A stretch of DNA of 64,000 bases, taken from Jhaorihella thermophila (lineage in GTDB: Bacteria; Pseudomonadota; Alphaproteobacteria; Rhodobacterales; Rhodobacteraceae). Shown here in pieces: positions 1 through 8,831 of this stretch. The stretch covers positions 26,024-90,023 of the forward strand of contig NZ_FNVD01000012.1 of the NCBI RefSeq assembly GCF_900108275.1, given 5' to 3'. The notes beneath the pieces were generated by a model. It had not been told where the DNA came from. It saw nothing but the letters and a program-made list of their open reading frames with translations, and searched no databases. Position numbers and translations under genes: made by a program. Within the stretch, counting starts at the first letter, position 1; every line of letters starts with the position of its first letter.

Positions 1-58
1 CGTGCAGGATCTCCAGCGGATCGGTGGGCGGGTCGTATCGGCTGCCATCGTCATTCAT
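1..58 (-). CDS. Partial gene, probably RluA-family pseudouridine synthase (N-terminus)
   Basis: Only the first 19 codons are inside the window; the gene runs leftwards off the edge. The start ATG at 58 is preceded by a good ribosome binding site (AGGGAGGGG) on the minus strand. The visible peptide, MNDDGSRYDPPTDPLEILH, resembles the extreme N-terminus of RluA-type rRNA/tRNA pseudouridine synthases, where a PP-x-DPL-x-x-LH segment precedes the catalytic domain. That is recognition from a very short stretch, so the family call is tentative. It is divergent from the SnoaL-like gene starting at 174, so the 115 bp between them should hold both promoters. Confidence 0.35.
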   Translation of the reverse strand, partial: MNDDGSRYDPPTDPLEILH

Positions 59-173
59 GGCCCCTCCCTACCGGCAGCGGTCTGACGCCACAAGTTCCCC
101 AGCGTCGCGCTTGCCCCGCCCTGGCCCCTGCGCAAAGCTGCCGCCGACCATGAAACCGAGGAGAACCCCGCCC

Positions 174-584
174 ATGCACCCCACCATCGAACGCATGATG
201 GAAATCGTCGCCAGCGGCGACGACAGCCTGATCGCCGAGATCCTCGCCGAGGACGTCCGTTTCATGCCGCCCACCTACTGGGCCACCTGGACCGGCCGCG
301 AACCCGCCGCCGCCGTTCTGGGCCATGTCGGCAAGGTGTTCCGGGATTTCCGCTACCGCCGCGTGATGGGCGACGGCAAGGACTGGGCGCTCGAATTTCA
401 GTGCAAGGTCGGCGACCTCGACGCGGTCGGGGTGGACCTCATCACCCTGAACGATGACGGCCTGATCGAAACCTTCGAGGTCGTGATGCGCCCCTACAAA
501 TCCGTGGGCGCCCTGCGCGAGGCCATGAACGCGCGGGTCCAGACCGACCCCCGCTTCCTGAAATTCCGCGAGGCCCTCTCGTAA
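174..584 (+). CDS. SnoaL-like / NTF2-fold protein
   Basis: A 136-residue protein with the pattern of NTF2-like (SnoaL) domains: an N-terminal helix (HPTIERMMEIVASGD), an early acidic stretch, F-M-P-P-x-Y, and a C-terminal strand ending in E-T-F-E-V-V-M-R-P. Such folds include small-molecule isomerases, hydrolases and binding proteins; no catalytic assignment is possible from the sequence. The open frame extends upstream to 24, but GAGGAG eleven bases before the ATG at 174 supports the start chosen here. An ATG at 150 is the alternative. The next gene begins 13 bp downstream, so the two are probably co-transcribed. Confidence 0.7.
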   Translation: MHPTIERMMEIVASGDDSLIAEILAEDVRFMPPTYWATWTGREPAAAVLGHVGKVFRDFRYRRVMGDGKDWALEFQCKVGDLDAVGVDLITLNDDGLIETFEVVMRPYKSVGALREAMNARVQTDPRFLKFREALS

Positions 585-597
585 CAGCCCGCCGCCC

Positions 598-1302
598 ATG
601 CCGGTCCCGCTCGACGTGATCGCCCGCCTGCCGCTCGCCCCGCTCCTCGCGGCCCAGGCGGTGGCGGTGCGACGGGCCGCCCTGATCCTGCCCGAACCGC
701 CCGGCCCCCGTCGCGGCAAGGCCGGAGACGGCCCGCCGCTGCGTCTGCTGATCGCGGGCGACTCCTCGGCCGCTGGGGTCGGCGCCCCCCACCAGGATGC
801 CGCCCTCTCCGGCCAGCTGGTGCGCCGCCTCTCCCGCCATGTCCACCTGACCTGGCGGCTCGAGGCCGCAACCGGCGAAACCACGCGGGACGCCATCGAC
901 CGCCTCAAGCGCCTCGACGCCGGCCCCTTCGACGTCGCGATCCTGGCGCTGGGCGTGAATGACGTAACCCACGGCACCACGCGGCGCGGCTGGATCGCCG
1001 GGCAACGCGCGTTGCACGACCTGCTGCGCACCCGCTTCGGCGTGCGCCGGATCATCGCCTCGGGCCTGCCGCCGATGGGACAGTTCCCGGTTCTTCCGCA
1101 ACCTCTGCGCTGGATCGTTGGACGCCAGGCTCAACGGTTCGACATCGACCTTGCGCGCATGGCCGGACCCGACCTGATTCACCTGCCCCTGCGCCTGGAC
1201 CCCGACCCGCGCTTCGTGGCCCGGGATGGCTACCATCCCAGCCCGGCGGCCTATTCGGAATGGGCCCGCATGCTGGTCGAACACGTCCTGAACGACGGGT
1301 AA
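598..1302 (+). CDS. SGNH/GDSL hydrolase family protein
   Basis: A 234-residue SGNH-fold hydrolase. The block I nucleophile motif G-D-S is at residues 54-56 (AGDSSAAGVG), block III is the G-V-N-D in LALGVNDVTHG, and block V is D-G-Y-H-P-S near the C-terminus, which supplies the Asp-His pair. The family cleaves esters (lipids, acyl groups on sugars, thioesters); the substrate cannot be inferred. There is no clear signal peptide, though a short hydrophobic N-terminus could associate with membrane. It lies 13 bp after the SnoaL-like gene and converges on motB, with a hairpin repeat element in between. Confidence 0.8.
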   Translation: MPVPLDVIARLPLAPLLAAQAVAVRRAALILPEPPGPRRGKAGDGPPLRLLIAGDSSAAGVGAPHQDAALSGQLVRRLSRHVHLTWRLEAATGETTRDAIDRLKRLDAGPFDVAILALGVNDVTHGTTRRGWIAGQRALHDLLRTRFGVRRIIASGLPPMGQFPVLPQPLRWIVGRQAQRFDIDLARMAGPDLIHLPLRLDPDPRFVARDGYHPSPAAYSEWARMLVEHVLNDG

Positions 1303-1352
1303 CGGTCCCGACAAACAATGGTCCGGCCACGGTCGATCGTCCCATAGCCCCT

Positions 1353-1490
1353 CTTCTTTCTGGTCGGAAATACCCCGGGGAGCGCGAGGGGCAGCGCCCC
1401 TCGCACTATTCCTCCTGGTGCGCCTCCGGCGCAACGGGCAGCGCCCCTCGCTCCGGTCGGATCGATCCAGCCGATCCGAAATCGCGCCGC
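1353..1490 (+). repeat. Dispersed hairpin element, copy A (subfamily I)
   Basis: Starts with CTTCTTTCTGGTCGGAAATA, then a perfect 9-bp stem GCGAGGGGC / GCCCCTCGC with the 3-nt loop AGC, and later a second stem TCGGATCG / CGATCCGA followed by AAA. It lies 50 bp downstream of the SGNH hydrolase, in that gene's orientation, and separates it from convergent motB. The same architecture recurs at 10025, 32094 and 50429. It may act as a terminator, but there is no long T tract. Confidence 0.75.
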
Positions 1491-1494
1491 CCCG

Positions 1495-2337
1495 CTACAG
1501 CCCCTCGCGCAGCAGGATGATTTCCACCCGGTTGTTGCGCGCCGCCATCGGGTTTGGCACCGCCAGCGTGCGATCTGCATGGCCGGTGACACGCTTGATC
1601 CGGTCGGGCTCCATCCCGCCCTTCTCCAGCAGCCGCCGCGTCGCCATGGCGCGCGCCGCCGACAACGGCCAGACCGGATTGTCCGCCAGAACCACCGGCT
1701 GCGACCGGGTATGACCTTCGACCGCGACCCCGTTCACGACCATTTCCGAAACCTCCGCCACCACCCCGATCAGCGTCTTCATCAACGCGGTGGGCCGATC
1801 GGTGCCGTCCTCGAACAGCGGTTCCTCTTCGGTATCGAACAATTCGATGATCAGCCCCTCGTCGGTGATCCGGGTCTCGACATGACGCATCAGCGTGTCG
1901 CCCTCCAGAAGCTCGCCGGCACGGCCGTTCAGCGCGTCCTCCACTGCCTTCCACGCCTCCAGCTCCTGCGGCTCACCGCCTTGCAGATCCTGCCCCGACG
2001 CCCCGCGCGCCGCACGTTCCGCCGTGGCCCGGACATCCGTCGCCCCGATGCCGTCCCGTATCATGGTCTGATCCGCGAAAAGGCTCTCTCCTCCGAAGGC
2101 GCCTTCGCCGCCGCCGGATACCCGCGCGATCGGCACCTTCGGCGAAAAAAAGTCCGCCAGCCCCTTGCGCTGTTTCTCGGTCGTCGCGTTCAACAGCCAC
2201 ATCAGCATGAAAAAGGCCATCATCGCCGTCACGAAATCCGCATAGGCGACCTTCCAGGCGCCGCCATGATGGCCATCGCCCGATACGACCTTCTTCCGCT
2301 TGATGACGACCGGCGCGGCATTCGTGTGCCTGCCCAT
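1495..2337 (-). CDS. motB: Flagellar motor stator protein MotB
   Basis: A 280-residue MotB. The basic N-terminus is followed by a single membrane segment at about residues 32-50 carrying the proton-relay Asp34 in VAYADFVTAMMAFFMLMWLL. After that come a plug/linker and a C-terminal OmpA-like peptidoglycan-binding domain (GHTRSQPV, RAMATRRLL, GHADR, NRRVEI-type pattern). With MotA it forms the stator that couples ion flow to flagellar rotation. A GTG extends the frame to 2361, but AAAGGAG ten bases before the ATG at 2337 favours the shorter form. No motA is adjacent and the nearest other flagellar genes are 19 kb away. A CtrA-like box lies about 50 bp upstream. Confidence 0.93.
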   Translation of the reverse strand: MGRHTNAAPVVIKRKKVVSGDGHHGGAWKVAYADFVTAMMAFFMLMWLLNATTEKQRKGLADFFSPKVPIARVSGGGEGAFGGESLFADQTMIRDGIGATDVRATAERAARGASGQDLQGGEPQELEAWKAVEDALNGRAGELLEGDTLMRHVETRITDEGLIIELFDTEEEPLFEDGTDRPTALMKTLIGVVAEVSEMVVNGVAVEGHTRSQPVVLADNPVWPLSAARAMATRRLLEKGGMEPDRIKRVTGHADRTLAVPNPMAARNNRVEIILLREGL

Positions 2338-2383
2338 CTCCACCACTCTCCTTTCACCCACGTTCAGGGATAGGCAAGAGCGA

Positions 2384-2399
2384 TTAACGGCGGGCTAAC
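2384..2399 (-). promoter_or_regulatory. CtrA-like box upstream of motB
   Basis: The sequence reads TTAA-N7-CTAAC, one mismatch from the alphaproteobacterial CtrA consensus TTAA-N7-TTAAC. It is 47 bp upstream of the motB start. CtrA is a known activator of flagellar and motility genes in Rhodobacteraceae; binding here is inferred from motif and position only. Confidence 0.45.
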
Positions 2400-2430
2400 A
2401 GTTCAAATACGACACAGTTTCGAACCGGCC

Positions 2431-2462
2431 GGGCGCGCCGGGTGTGGGTAACTGGCGCGCCC
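2431..2462 (-). terminator. GC-rich hairpin after the acyl-CoA ligase gene
   Basis: Perfect 9-bp inverted repeat GGGCGCGCC / GGCGCGCCC with a 14-nt loop, starting 10 bp downstream of the ligase stop codon on the minus strand. It has no T run, so it is either a weak intrinsic terminator or a transcript-stabilising 3' stem. Confidence 0.45.
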
Positions 2463-2471
2463 GTCACGGCG

Positions 2472-4100
2472 TCAGTCCGCGCCTTCCAGCAGGATGTCGC
2501 CGAACTCTTCGCGCAGTTTGTTCTTGAGCACCTTGCCCGTGCCGCCCAGCGGCAGGCTTTCGACGAACACGGCGCGGTCGGGGATCTGCCACTTGGCGAT
2601 CTTGCCTTCGAAATGGCGCAGCAGCTCGTCCTCGGTCACCTCGGCGCCGGGCCGTTTGATGACCACCAGCACGGGGCGTTCGTCCCATTTCGGATGCCGC
2701 GCGGCGATCGCCGCGGCCTGCTGCACGCCGGGATGGGTCATGGCAATGTCCTCCAGTTCGACGGTCGAGATCCACTCGCCACCCGACTTGATGATGTCCT
2801 TGGACCGGTCGCGGATGATCATGTAGCCGTCGGGGTCGATCGTGGCCACGTCGCCAGTGTCGAACCACCCGTCCGGCGTCAGCGCCGACTTGTCGGCCTT
2901 GAAATAGGTGTCGATGATCCAGTGGCCGCGGATCTGCAGGTTGCCCTGGGTTTCGCCGTCTTCGGGCAAGACATTGCCTTCGTCATCGACGATGCGCAGC
3001 TCCACCCCGTAGGGCGGGCGTCCCTGGCCTTCGCGGATGGCCTGGCGTTCCTCTTCCGACAGCGCGTCATGCTTCTGCAACAGCTGGTTCATCGTGCCCA
3101 GCGGGCTGGTTTCGGTCATGCCCCAGGCATGAACCAGATCGACGCCATACTTGTCGCGGAAGGTCGGAATCATCACCTTGGGCAGGGCCGAGCCGCCGAC
3201 CACGGTACGCTTGAGGCTTTCGATCTTGCTGCCGGTCTTTTCCAGCGCCTGCAGCAGCCCCATCCAGATCGTCGGCACGCCCAGCGCGAGCGTCACCTTT
3301 TCGTCGTCGATCAGCCGCACCAGGCTCTCGCCGTCCAGATTCGGTCCCGGCAGAACCAGCTTGGCGCCGTTGGCGGCGGCGATGTAGGGCACGCCCCAGG
3401 CGTTGACGTGGAACATCGGCACCACCGCCATCACCGTGTCGCGGGCGGAAATGTTCAGCCCGTCGGGCTGGTTGCCGCCCAGCGTGTGCAGAACCGTGGT
3501 GCGGTGGGTGTATTCCACGCCCTTGGGATGCCCCGTGGTGCCCGAGGTATAGCACAGGTTCGACGGCATGTTCTCGTCAAGCTCCGGCCAGACGTAATCG
3601 TCTCCCTCGGCCGCGAGCAGCTCGTCATAGAACAACAGCCCGTCGAACTGTGCGATCGCCTCGTCGTCGCGCGGCCCCATCAGGACGAAGTGCTCGACCG
3701 TCTCCAGTTCCTTGCGCAGCCCCGCCACGGCCGGCAGGAAGGTCTTGTCAAAGAACAGAACCCGGTCCTCGGCGTGGTTGATGATGTAGATCAACTGTTC
3801 GGGAAACAGGCGCGGGTTGATCGTGTGGCAGACCAAGCCGGCCCCGGCCACGCCGAAATAGATCTCCAGATGCCGCCGGTTGTTCCAGGCGATCGTGGCG
3901 CAGCGCTGGCCGGTGCCGACGCCCAGCCGCTCCAGCGCCGAGGCGAGCCTGCGCGCGTTGGTCTCGATCCCGCCCCAGTTGGTGCGCTCGATCCCGCCCG
4001 TGGTTTCCACCGACACCACCTCGCCGGTCCGGTGATAATGCCCGGCATGGGCGATCAGCGAACTGATGGTCAGCGGTTTGTACATCATCTTGCCAAGCAT
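2472..4100 (-). CDS. Long-chain fatty acid--CoA ligase (AMP-binding)
   Basis: A 542-residue ANL-superfamily adenylate-forming ligase. Visible motifs are the phosphate-binding loop YTSGTTGHPKG, the A5-type W-G-M-T-E-T-S, the nucleotide-ribose aspartate in GWFDTGDVATID, the hinge DRSKDIIKSGGEWIS and the C-terminal catalytic lysine region GGTGKVLKNKLR. It activates medium- or long-chain fatty acids (or related carboxylates) to acyl-CoA via acyl-AMP, for beta-oxidation or lipid synthesis. The open frame continues to 4154, but AAAGGGGAG nine bases before the ATG at 4100 fits best. It is monocistronic, with the next gene upstream on the same strand 175 bp away. Chain-length preference cannot be judged here. 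Confidence 0.9.
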   Translation of the reverse strand: MLGKMMYKPLTISSLIAHAGHYHRTGEVVSVETTGGIERTNWGGIETNARRLASALERLGVGTGQRCATIAWNNRRHLEIYFGVAGAGLVCHTINPRLFPEQLIYIINHAEDRVLFFDKTFLPAVAGLRKELETVEHFVLMGPRDDEAIAQFDGLLFYDELLAAEGDDYVWPELDENMPSNLCYTSGTTGHPKGVEYTHRTTVLHTLGGNQPDGLNISARDTVMAVVPMFHVNAWGVPYIAAANGAKLVLPGPNLDGESLVRLIDDEKVTLALGVPTIWMGLLQALEKTGSKIESLKRTVVGGSALPKVMIPTFRDKYGVDLVHAWGMTETSPLGTMNQLLQKHDALSEEERQAIREGQGRPPYGVELRIVDDEGNVLPEDGETQGNLQIRGHWIIDTYFKADKSALTPDGWFDTGDVATIDPDGYMIIRDRSKDIIKSGGEWISTVELEDIAMTHPGVQQAAAIAARHPKWDERPVLVVIKRPGAEVTEDELLRHFEGKIAKWQIPDRAVFVESLPLGGTGKVLKNKLREEFGDILLEGAD

Positions 4101-4275
4101 GGAGTCTCTCCCCTTTCGCGCATCGCGCGGCTTCCCTTGCAGCAACAGGACCACGCCGGCGGCGCCGGCCTCCTCCCGATCGCGCGGGACTCTAGCGCCT
4201 GCCGCGCCCGGCGCAACGGGGGCGCGGGGTTTGACCCCGCGTCGGAAACGGGTTGCCGCCGAAAGTGACGCCTCG

Positions 4276-5199
4276 TCAGGATTCGAATGGATCGGGCGCG
4301 ATATTGGCCCCGCAGACCAGAACCGCCACGGATTCCCCGGGTTCGGGCCGATATGCCCCCGATATCAGCGCCGCCAGCGCCGTCGCCCCCGCGGGCTCCA
4401 CCAGCACCCGCCGTTCGCGCCACAGCATTTTCTGCGCCCGCGCGATGGCCGCGTCCGGAACCGTGACCGTTTCTATCCCAAACCGGCGGGCGAGGTCGAA
4501 ACAGATCCCGCCGATCCGCCGCGCACCCAGAGAATTCGCCGCGATGCCCGAGACCTCCACATCGACCGGCGCCCCGGCCGCCAGCGCCGCGTTCAGGGCG
4601 CAGGAGGTTTCCGGCTCGACCGCGACCACCTTGCGCGCGCCCTGCAACCAGCCCAGCGCCCCGGCGATCAGCCCGCCGCCGCCCACCGCGATCAGCACCG
4701 TGTCGGCGCTCAGCCCCTGCGCCTCCCATTCCCGCAGCACGGTGCCCTGACCCGCCACCGTTTCGGGTGCGTCGTAGGCATGGATCTGCATCGCGCCGGT
4801 TTCGGCCTCGTAGGCGCGGGCGGCCTCCAGCGCGTTGGCGTATTCGCCGGGCACCACCGTCAGGTCGGCGCCGATGTCGCGGATCAGCGCGATCTTGGAC
4901 GGCCCGGCCATCTCGGGGACGAAAATGCGCGCCCGATGCCCCAGCGCGCGGGCCGCATAGGCCACCGCCGCGCCATGATTGCCGCCCGAGGCCGCGACCA
5001 GCCCCGCCGCGGGCACCGGCCCCGACAAGAGCGTATTGAACGCGCCGCGCGGCTTGAAGCTGCCGGTGTGCTGCATCTGCTCCAGCTTCATCTGCACCGG
5101 AACATCCAGCCCGAAGCCGCGCGCCTCAAGCACCGGTGTCACCTGAACATGGTCCGCGATGCGCTGCGCCGCTGCCTCGATCCGCGATTTCCAGTCCAT
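4276..5199 (-). CDS. PLP-dependent threonine/serine dehydratase-like enzyme
   Basis: A 307-residue fold-type II PLP enzyme. The Schiff-base Lys49 sits in G-S-F-K-P-R-G, followed by A-S-G-G-N-H-G (substrate carboxylate loop) and the glycine-rich phosphate loop V-G-G-G-G-L-I-A-G. It is close to catabolic threonine/serine ammonia-lyases, giving 2-oxobutyrate or pyruvate plus ammonia. Because it lacks the C-terminal ACT regulatory domain of biosynthetic IlvA, feedback control by isoleucine is unlikely. Hydroxyectoine utilisation dehydratases and serine racemases share the architecture, so the exact substrate is open. It is divergent from the LOG-family gene starting at 5286. Confidence 0.82.
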   Translation of the reverse strand: MDWKSRIEAAAQRIADHVQVTPVLEARGFGLDVPVQMKLEQMQHTGSFKPRGAFNTLLSGPVPAAGLVAASGGNHGAAVAYAARALGHRARIFVPEMAGPSKIALIRDIGADLTVVPGEYANALEAARAYEAETGAMQIHAYDAPETVAGQGTVLREWEAQGLSADTVLIAVGGGGLIAGALGWLQGARKVVAVEPETSCALNAALAAGAPVDVEVSGIAANSLGARRIGGICFDLARRFGIETVTVPDAAIARAQKMLWRERRVLVEPAGATALAALISGAYRPEPGESVAVLVCGANIAPDPFES

Positions 5200-5285
5200 G
5201 TCGCGCTCCTGTCGCTGGTCTTGTCCGCGCGAACCCTATAGGGCTGGACCCGACGCGAAACCAGATCAATCGCACGGGGACACAA

Positions 5286-6128
5286 ATGAGAGACGACCGC
5301 CACCGCATGTTCCGTGACGCACAAGCCGACCGCGAGGTCGCCGGCCACCTTCCGTCCACGCCCCAGACACGTTCGCCCACCTATCGGCTGGCCTTTGCCG
5401 ATGACGAATTCCTGCTGCGGGACGAACTGCGCCCGGTGCGGCTGCAACTGGAACTGCTGAAATTCGAGATGCTGCTGAACGAGGCGCAGGTCGAAAGCAC
5501 CATCGTCATGTTCGGCGGCGCGCGCATCCCCGAACCCGCCCGCCGGCACGAGGCGCGGACCGAAACGCTGGCCCGGCTGGCCGACTTTTACGACGAGGCG
5601 CGCGAATTCGCCCGACTGATGACCGAAAAATCCATCGCCTCGGGCAATCGCGAGAACGTGATCTGCACCGGCGGCGGACCCGGCGTGATGGAGGCCGGCA
5701 ACCGTGGCGCGGCGGACGCGGGGGGCGTGTCGATCGGGCTGGGGATCGTTCTGCCGCACGAACAGGCGCCGAACCTCTATGTCACGCCGCACCTGTCGTT
5801 CAACTTCCACTATTTCGCGATCCGCAAGATGCATTTCCTGATGCGCGCCCGCGCGATCTGCGCCTTTCCGGGCGGGTTCGGGACGCTGGACGAAATGTTC
5901 GAATCGCTCACCCTGATCCAGACCGGACGGATGCAGCGCGTGCCGTTTCTGCTGTTCGGGCGGGAATTCTGGGACAGCGTGATCAACTGGGACGCCCTGG
6001 CCGATGCCGGCACCATCTCGCCCGAGGATCTGGACCTGTTCCGCTATGTGGAGACGGCCGCCGAGGCCGTCCACCTGATAGACAACTGGGAGCCCGCACC
6101 GCCGCGCGAGGAGATCCCCGGCCGATGA
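5286..6128 (+). CDS. LOG-family (TIGR00730-type) Rossmann-fold protein
   Basis: A 280-residue protein with the two signatures of the LOG / 'lysine decarboxylase-like' family: G-G-G-P-G-V-M-E-A-G-N-R-G-A and F-P-G-G-F-G-T-L-D-E-M-F-E (PGGxGTxxE). Characterised members are phosphoribohydrolases that release cytokinin bases or adenine/ribose phosphate from nucleoside monophosphates; they are not lysine decarboxylases. It carries about 90 extra N-terminal residues compared with the shortest LOG proteins, like many proteobacterial homologues. The frame stays open to 5136, but that part overlaps the divergent dehydratase. The ATG at 5286 has only a weak GGGGAC upstream, so the start is moderately certain. 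Confidence 0.85.
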   Translation: MRDDRHRMFRDAQADREVAGHLPSTPQTRSPTYRLAFADDEFLLRDELRPVRLQLELLKFEMLLNEAQVESTIVMFGGARIPEPARRHEARTETLARLADFYDEAREFARLMTEKSIASGNRENVICTGGGPGVMEAGNRGAADAGGVSIGLGIVLPHEQAPNLYVTPHLSFNFHYFAIRKMHFLMRARAICAFPGGFGTLDEMFESLTLIQTGRMQRVPFLLFGREFWDSVINWDALADAGTISPEDLDLFRYVETAAEAVHLIDNWEPAPPREEIPGR

Positions 6129-6153
6129 AAACGGGCCGGCGGCAGGCCGGTCG

Positions 6154-6363
6154 TCAGTTCATGTGTCGGGGCAGAATGCCCAGATCGGTGCCCTGCGGCA
6201 GGCGGGTCACCACCTGGGCGCCATCGACGTCGCGAATGCCAAGCCCGTAGCCGGCCAGGCGGAATTTCCATTCCCGCGGGCTCAGCGCCTTGGCGCGTTC
6301 GCGCCGGATCAGGTCCAGAACCGCGGCTTCGACCACGGTGCCACCGATTTCTGAATGTGCCAT
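6154..6363 (-). CDS. Small conserved hypothetical protein (69 aa)
   Basis: A 69-residue basic protein (MAHSEIGGTVVEAAVLDLIR...) with no signal peptide or membrane segment. The ATG at 6363 has a good GCAGGAG site upstream, and codon use matches its neighbours, so I regard it as real. I do not recognise the family. It converges on the LOG-family gene with only 25 bp between them, and the membrane protein gene at 6485 lies upstream on the same strand, 121 bp away. Confidence 0.55.
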   Translation of the reverse strand: MAHSEIGGTVVEAAVLDLIRRERAKALSPREWKFRLAGYGLGIRDVDGAQVVTRLPQGTDLGILPRHMN

Positions 6364-6484
6364 CAGTCCACTCCTGCAATTGTCTGCATGATGGAAACTG
6401 ACTGTCGATCAGGGTGGGATTGGCGCGCGAATGAGGAAACTTCGGGGCAACCGGCGAAACTGTTTCCAATTCCGCGACGGTGGA

Positions 6485-6871
6485 TCAGCCTTTCCGCTCT
6501 TCCCGCAGGCTTTTGAACACATAGACCGGCAACAGGATGCCGGCGATCAACGCCCCCAGCCACACGATCAGGGTGCCCAGCAGCAGGTTGGCGATGCCGC
6601 CCACGGTCATGCCTTCGACGAACATGTTGGTCAGCCAGAGCCCGACAAAGGTCGTCACCAACGCGGTCCCGCCCATCAGCGCCGGCATGCGTTTTCTCGA
6701 GATCCGGGTAATCAGGGGCGACGCGATCATGTAGATCACGGTAAAGACGACGACGGCAATGACAAAGGCCAGCGGCGCAACGTTGAACCCGTCCAGCAGG
6801 ACCGTGGCTAGAAACAGGCCGATCGCATTGCCCGCAAGAGCGGCAACGGCGGACCAGAACAGACGAACCAT
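6485..6871 (-). CDS. Four-helix membrane protein, phage-holin-family like
   Basis: A 128-residue integral membrane protein with four hydrophobic segments (around residues 5-25, 30-50, 62-84 and 90-112) and a basic C-terminal tail, KSLREERKG. The pattern resembles the small four-helix membrane proteins annotated as 'phage holin family' (PF04020-like) in many bacterial chromosomes, which are not part of phages. The start at 6871 is chosen for the AGAGGA upstream; an ATG at 6898 would add nine residues. No neighbour suggests a function. Confidence 0.6.
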   Translation of the reverse strand: MVRLFWSAVAALAGNAIGLFLATVLLDGFNVAPLAFVIAVVVFTVIYMIASPLITRISRKRMPALMGGTALVTTFVGLWLTNMFVEGMTVGGIANLLLGTLIVWLGALIAGILLPVYVFKSLREERKG

Positions 6872-6956
6872 GGGGCTATCCTCTCTCGCACAGTGCAATC
6901 TGCGCGCAGGTTAGTCCGCCCGGCGAATGTTTTCACCCCATTTGCGGGGTCTGCGG

Positions 6957-8144
6957 TCAGCCCTGACGCAGGCCCGCCTCGGCCTCGATCTCGCGGCGCG
7001 ACTTGCGGGCGCGTTCGGTGGCCGATTTCAGCTGGCCACAGGCGGCCATGATGTCCTCGCCGCGCGGCGTGCGGATCGGGCTGGCATAACCGGCCTTGTA
7101 GATGATGTCGGCGAACCGGCGGATGCGGTCATCGGGCGATCGCCGGTAGGGTGCGCCGGGCCACTCGTTGAACGGGATCAGGTTGATCTTGGCCGGAATG
7201 CCCGCGATCAGCCGGATCAGCCGCCGGGCGTCTTCGTCGCTGTCGTTCACCCCGTCCAGCATCACGTATTCGAAGGTGATCCGCTCGGAGTTCGACAGCC
7301 GCGGATAGGCGCGCAGCGCCTCCAGCAGCTGTTCGATGTTCCAGCGGCGGTTGATCGGCACCAGCCTGTCGCGCACCTCGTTGGTGGTGGCGTGGAAGGA
7401 CACCGCCAGCAGGCAGCCGATTTCCTCGGCGCAGCGGGCGATTTCCGGCACCACGCCGCTGGTCGAAAGCGTGATGCGGCGGCGCGACAGGGCGATGCCT
7501 TCGCCGTCCATCACCACCTTCATCGCGTCGCGCACGTTGTCGAAATTGTAAAGCGGCTCGCCCATGCCCATCAGCACGATGTTCGACAGCAGCCGGGTTT
7601 CGTCCTTGGGCTTGCCCGGCTCCGGCCATTCGCCCAGATCGTCGCGTGCCATCATCACCTGCCCGACGATTTCCGCCGCGGTCAGGTTGCGCACCAGCTT
7701 CTGCGTGCCGGTATGGCAGAAGGAACAGGTCAGCGTGCAGCCCACCTGAGACGACACGCACAGCGTGCCGCGTCCCTCCTCGGGGATATAGACGGTTTCG
7801 ACCTCGTGCCCGCCGGCAATCCGCACCAGGTATTTCCGCGTGCCATCGGCGCTGATCTGGCGGCTGACGACCTCCGGCACCTCGATCACGAAGTTCTCGG
7901 CCAGTTGCGCGCGATAGCTCTTGGCAAGGTTGGTCATTGCGTGGAAATCACGCACGCCCCAGTGATAGATCCACTGCCAGATCTGCCCGACCCGCATCTT
8001 CGCCTGCCGTTCGGGCGTGCCATGCGCGATCAGCACCTCGCGCAGCTGGTCCCGCGTCAGGCCGACAAGGTTGATCGGCCCCTCCGGCGACCGGCGGGGA
8101 ATGGTGACGACATCCTGCGTGATCGGCGTGGTCGGGACGGGCAT
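6957..8144 (-). CDS. rlmN: Dual-specificity 23S rRNA A2503 / tRNA A37 C2-methyltransferase RlmN
   Basis: A 395-residue radical-SAM methyltransferase. The 4Fe-4S cysteines are Cys136, Cys140 and Cys143 in CTLTCSFC, the SAM-contacting G-M-G-E-P is present, and the C-terminal methyl-carrying cysteine is in MAACGQL. RlmN adds a methyl group to C2 of A2503 in the peptidyl-transferase centre of 23S rRNA and of A37 in some tRNAs, using a Cys-methyl intermediate. The frame remains open to 8237, but the homologous N-terminus begins near the ATG at 8144; the ribosome binding site there is weak. The IalB-like gene upstream on the same strand ends 141 bp away, so rlmN probably has its own promoter. Confidence 0.93.
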   Translation of the reverse strand: MPVPTTPITQDVVTIPRRSPEGPINLVGLTRDQLREVLIAHGTPERQAKMRVGQIWQWIYHWGVRDFHAMTNLAKSYRAQLAENFVIEVPEVVSRQISADGTRKYLVRIAGGHEVETVYIPEEGRGTLCVSSQVGCTLTCSFCHTGTQKLVRNLTAAEIVGQVMMARDDLGEWPEPGKPKDETRLLSNIVLMGMGEPLYNFDNVRDAMKVVMDGEGIALSRRRITLSTSGVVPEIARCAEEIGCLLAVSFHATTNEVRDRLVPINRRWNIEQLLEALRAYPRLSNSERITFEYVMLDGVNDSDEDARRLIRLIAGIPAKINLIPFNEWPGAPYRRSPDDRIRRFADIIYKAGYASPIRTPRGEDIMAACGQLKSATERARKSRREIEAEAGLRQG

Positions 8145-8285
8145 GAGGCAAACTCGTTGAAGATTCGCGCGACAAGCGCCCCCTATACAGGGTTTTGCCG
8201 CGATTTCAAAACCCGCCGCGCCGACCAACACAACCAAAGGTTATCCCCGCCGGGACAGCCTTGAGTCCACGGGCTTTTTCGCCGC

Positions 8286-8831
8286 CTACTTGGCGCAACG
8301 CTTTTCGGCATCCTCCACCGCCGCGGTAAAGCCCAACAGAGAAAACGTGTCCTTGGTCTGGGTTCCCCGCTGCGAGCGCGCCGTGAGCACCGCATTCGTG
8401 CCCCGTTTCATCGCGGCGATGATCTTGGCGTCATCGGCGGACGTTGCCGGCCAGGCCCATTCACCGTCGGTGAACAATTCGAATTCGGTTCCGCCGATAT
8501 CGAGATTGACGGTCGAGCCCTTGGCAAAGGGATAGCCCCCGGTAAAGGTCACCTGCCCCTTGACCTTGGCCTCGGGGCGGTAGAACACGAACAGCAGAAT
8601 GTCGCCGCGACGCACGGCGACCACGCGGCCGTTCCGGGTGTTCACCGTCTTCTTGGGTGCGGACACCGCCCAGCACTCCTTGGGGTTTTCCTCGACGAAG
8701 ACGCTCCAGTCGGTCTTGGCGGCGACGCGGTTGCTGCTCTTCTCCTGCGCCGCGGCCACGCCGGCCGTGGCGGTGAAGACCATCCCGGCCAGGCTCAGAC
8801 ACATCGCGACGCGGGCAAGTTTCTTTCCCAT
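8286..8831 (-). CDS. Invasion-associated locus B (IalB)-like secreted protein
   Basis: A 181-residue exported protein. A Sec signal peptide covers about residues 1-28 (hydrophobic core, then GVAAAQ). The mature part begins with the DWSVFVEENPKECW segment typical of the IalB family (PF06776), and two cysteines (in KECWAV and near the C-terminus, EKRCAK) could form a disulfide. IalB was named in Bartonella for erythrocyte invasion, but homologues are widespread in free-living alphaproteobacteria with unknown roles; no virulence function should be assumed. It is divergent from the asparaginase gene at 9001, sharing a 169-bp intergenic region. Confidence 0.75.
   Translation of the reverse strand: MGKKLARVAMCLSLAGMVFTATAGVAAAQEKSSNRVAAKTDWSVFVEENPKECWAVSAPKKTVNTRNGRVVAVRRGDILLFVFYRPEAKVKGQVTFTGGYPFAKGSTVNLDIGGTEFELFTDGEWAWPATSADDAKIIAAMKRGTNAVLTARSQRGTQTKDTFSLLGFTAAVEDAEKRCAK

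Noticed and set aside
1353..1490. CRISPR array or REP-type cluster
   Set aside because: Copies of the repeat are single and kilobases apart, without regular spacers; there are no cas genes.
2442..4268. Open frame of 608 codons antisense to the acyl-CoA ligase
   Set aside because: The ligase has all ANL motifs and a proper start; the antisense translation has no motif.
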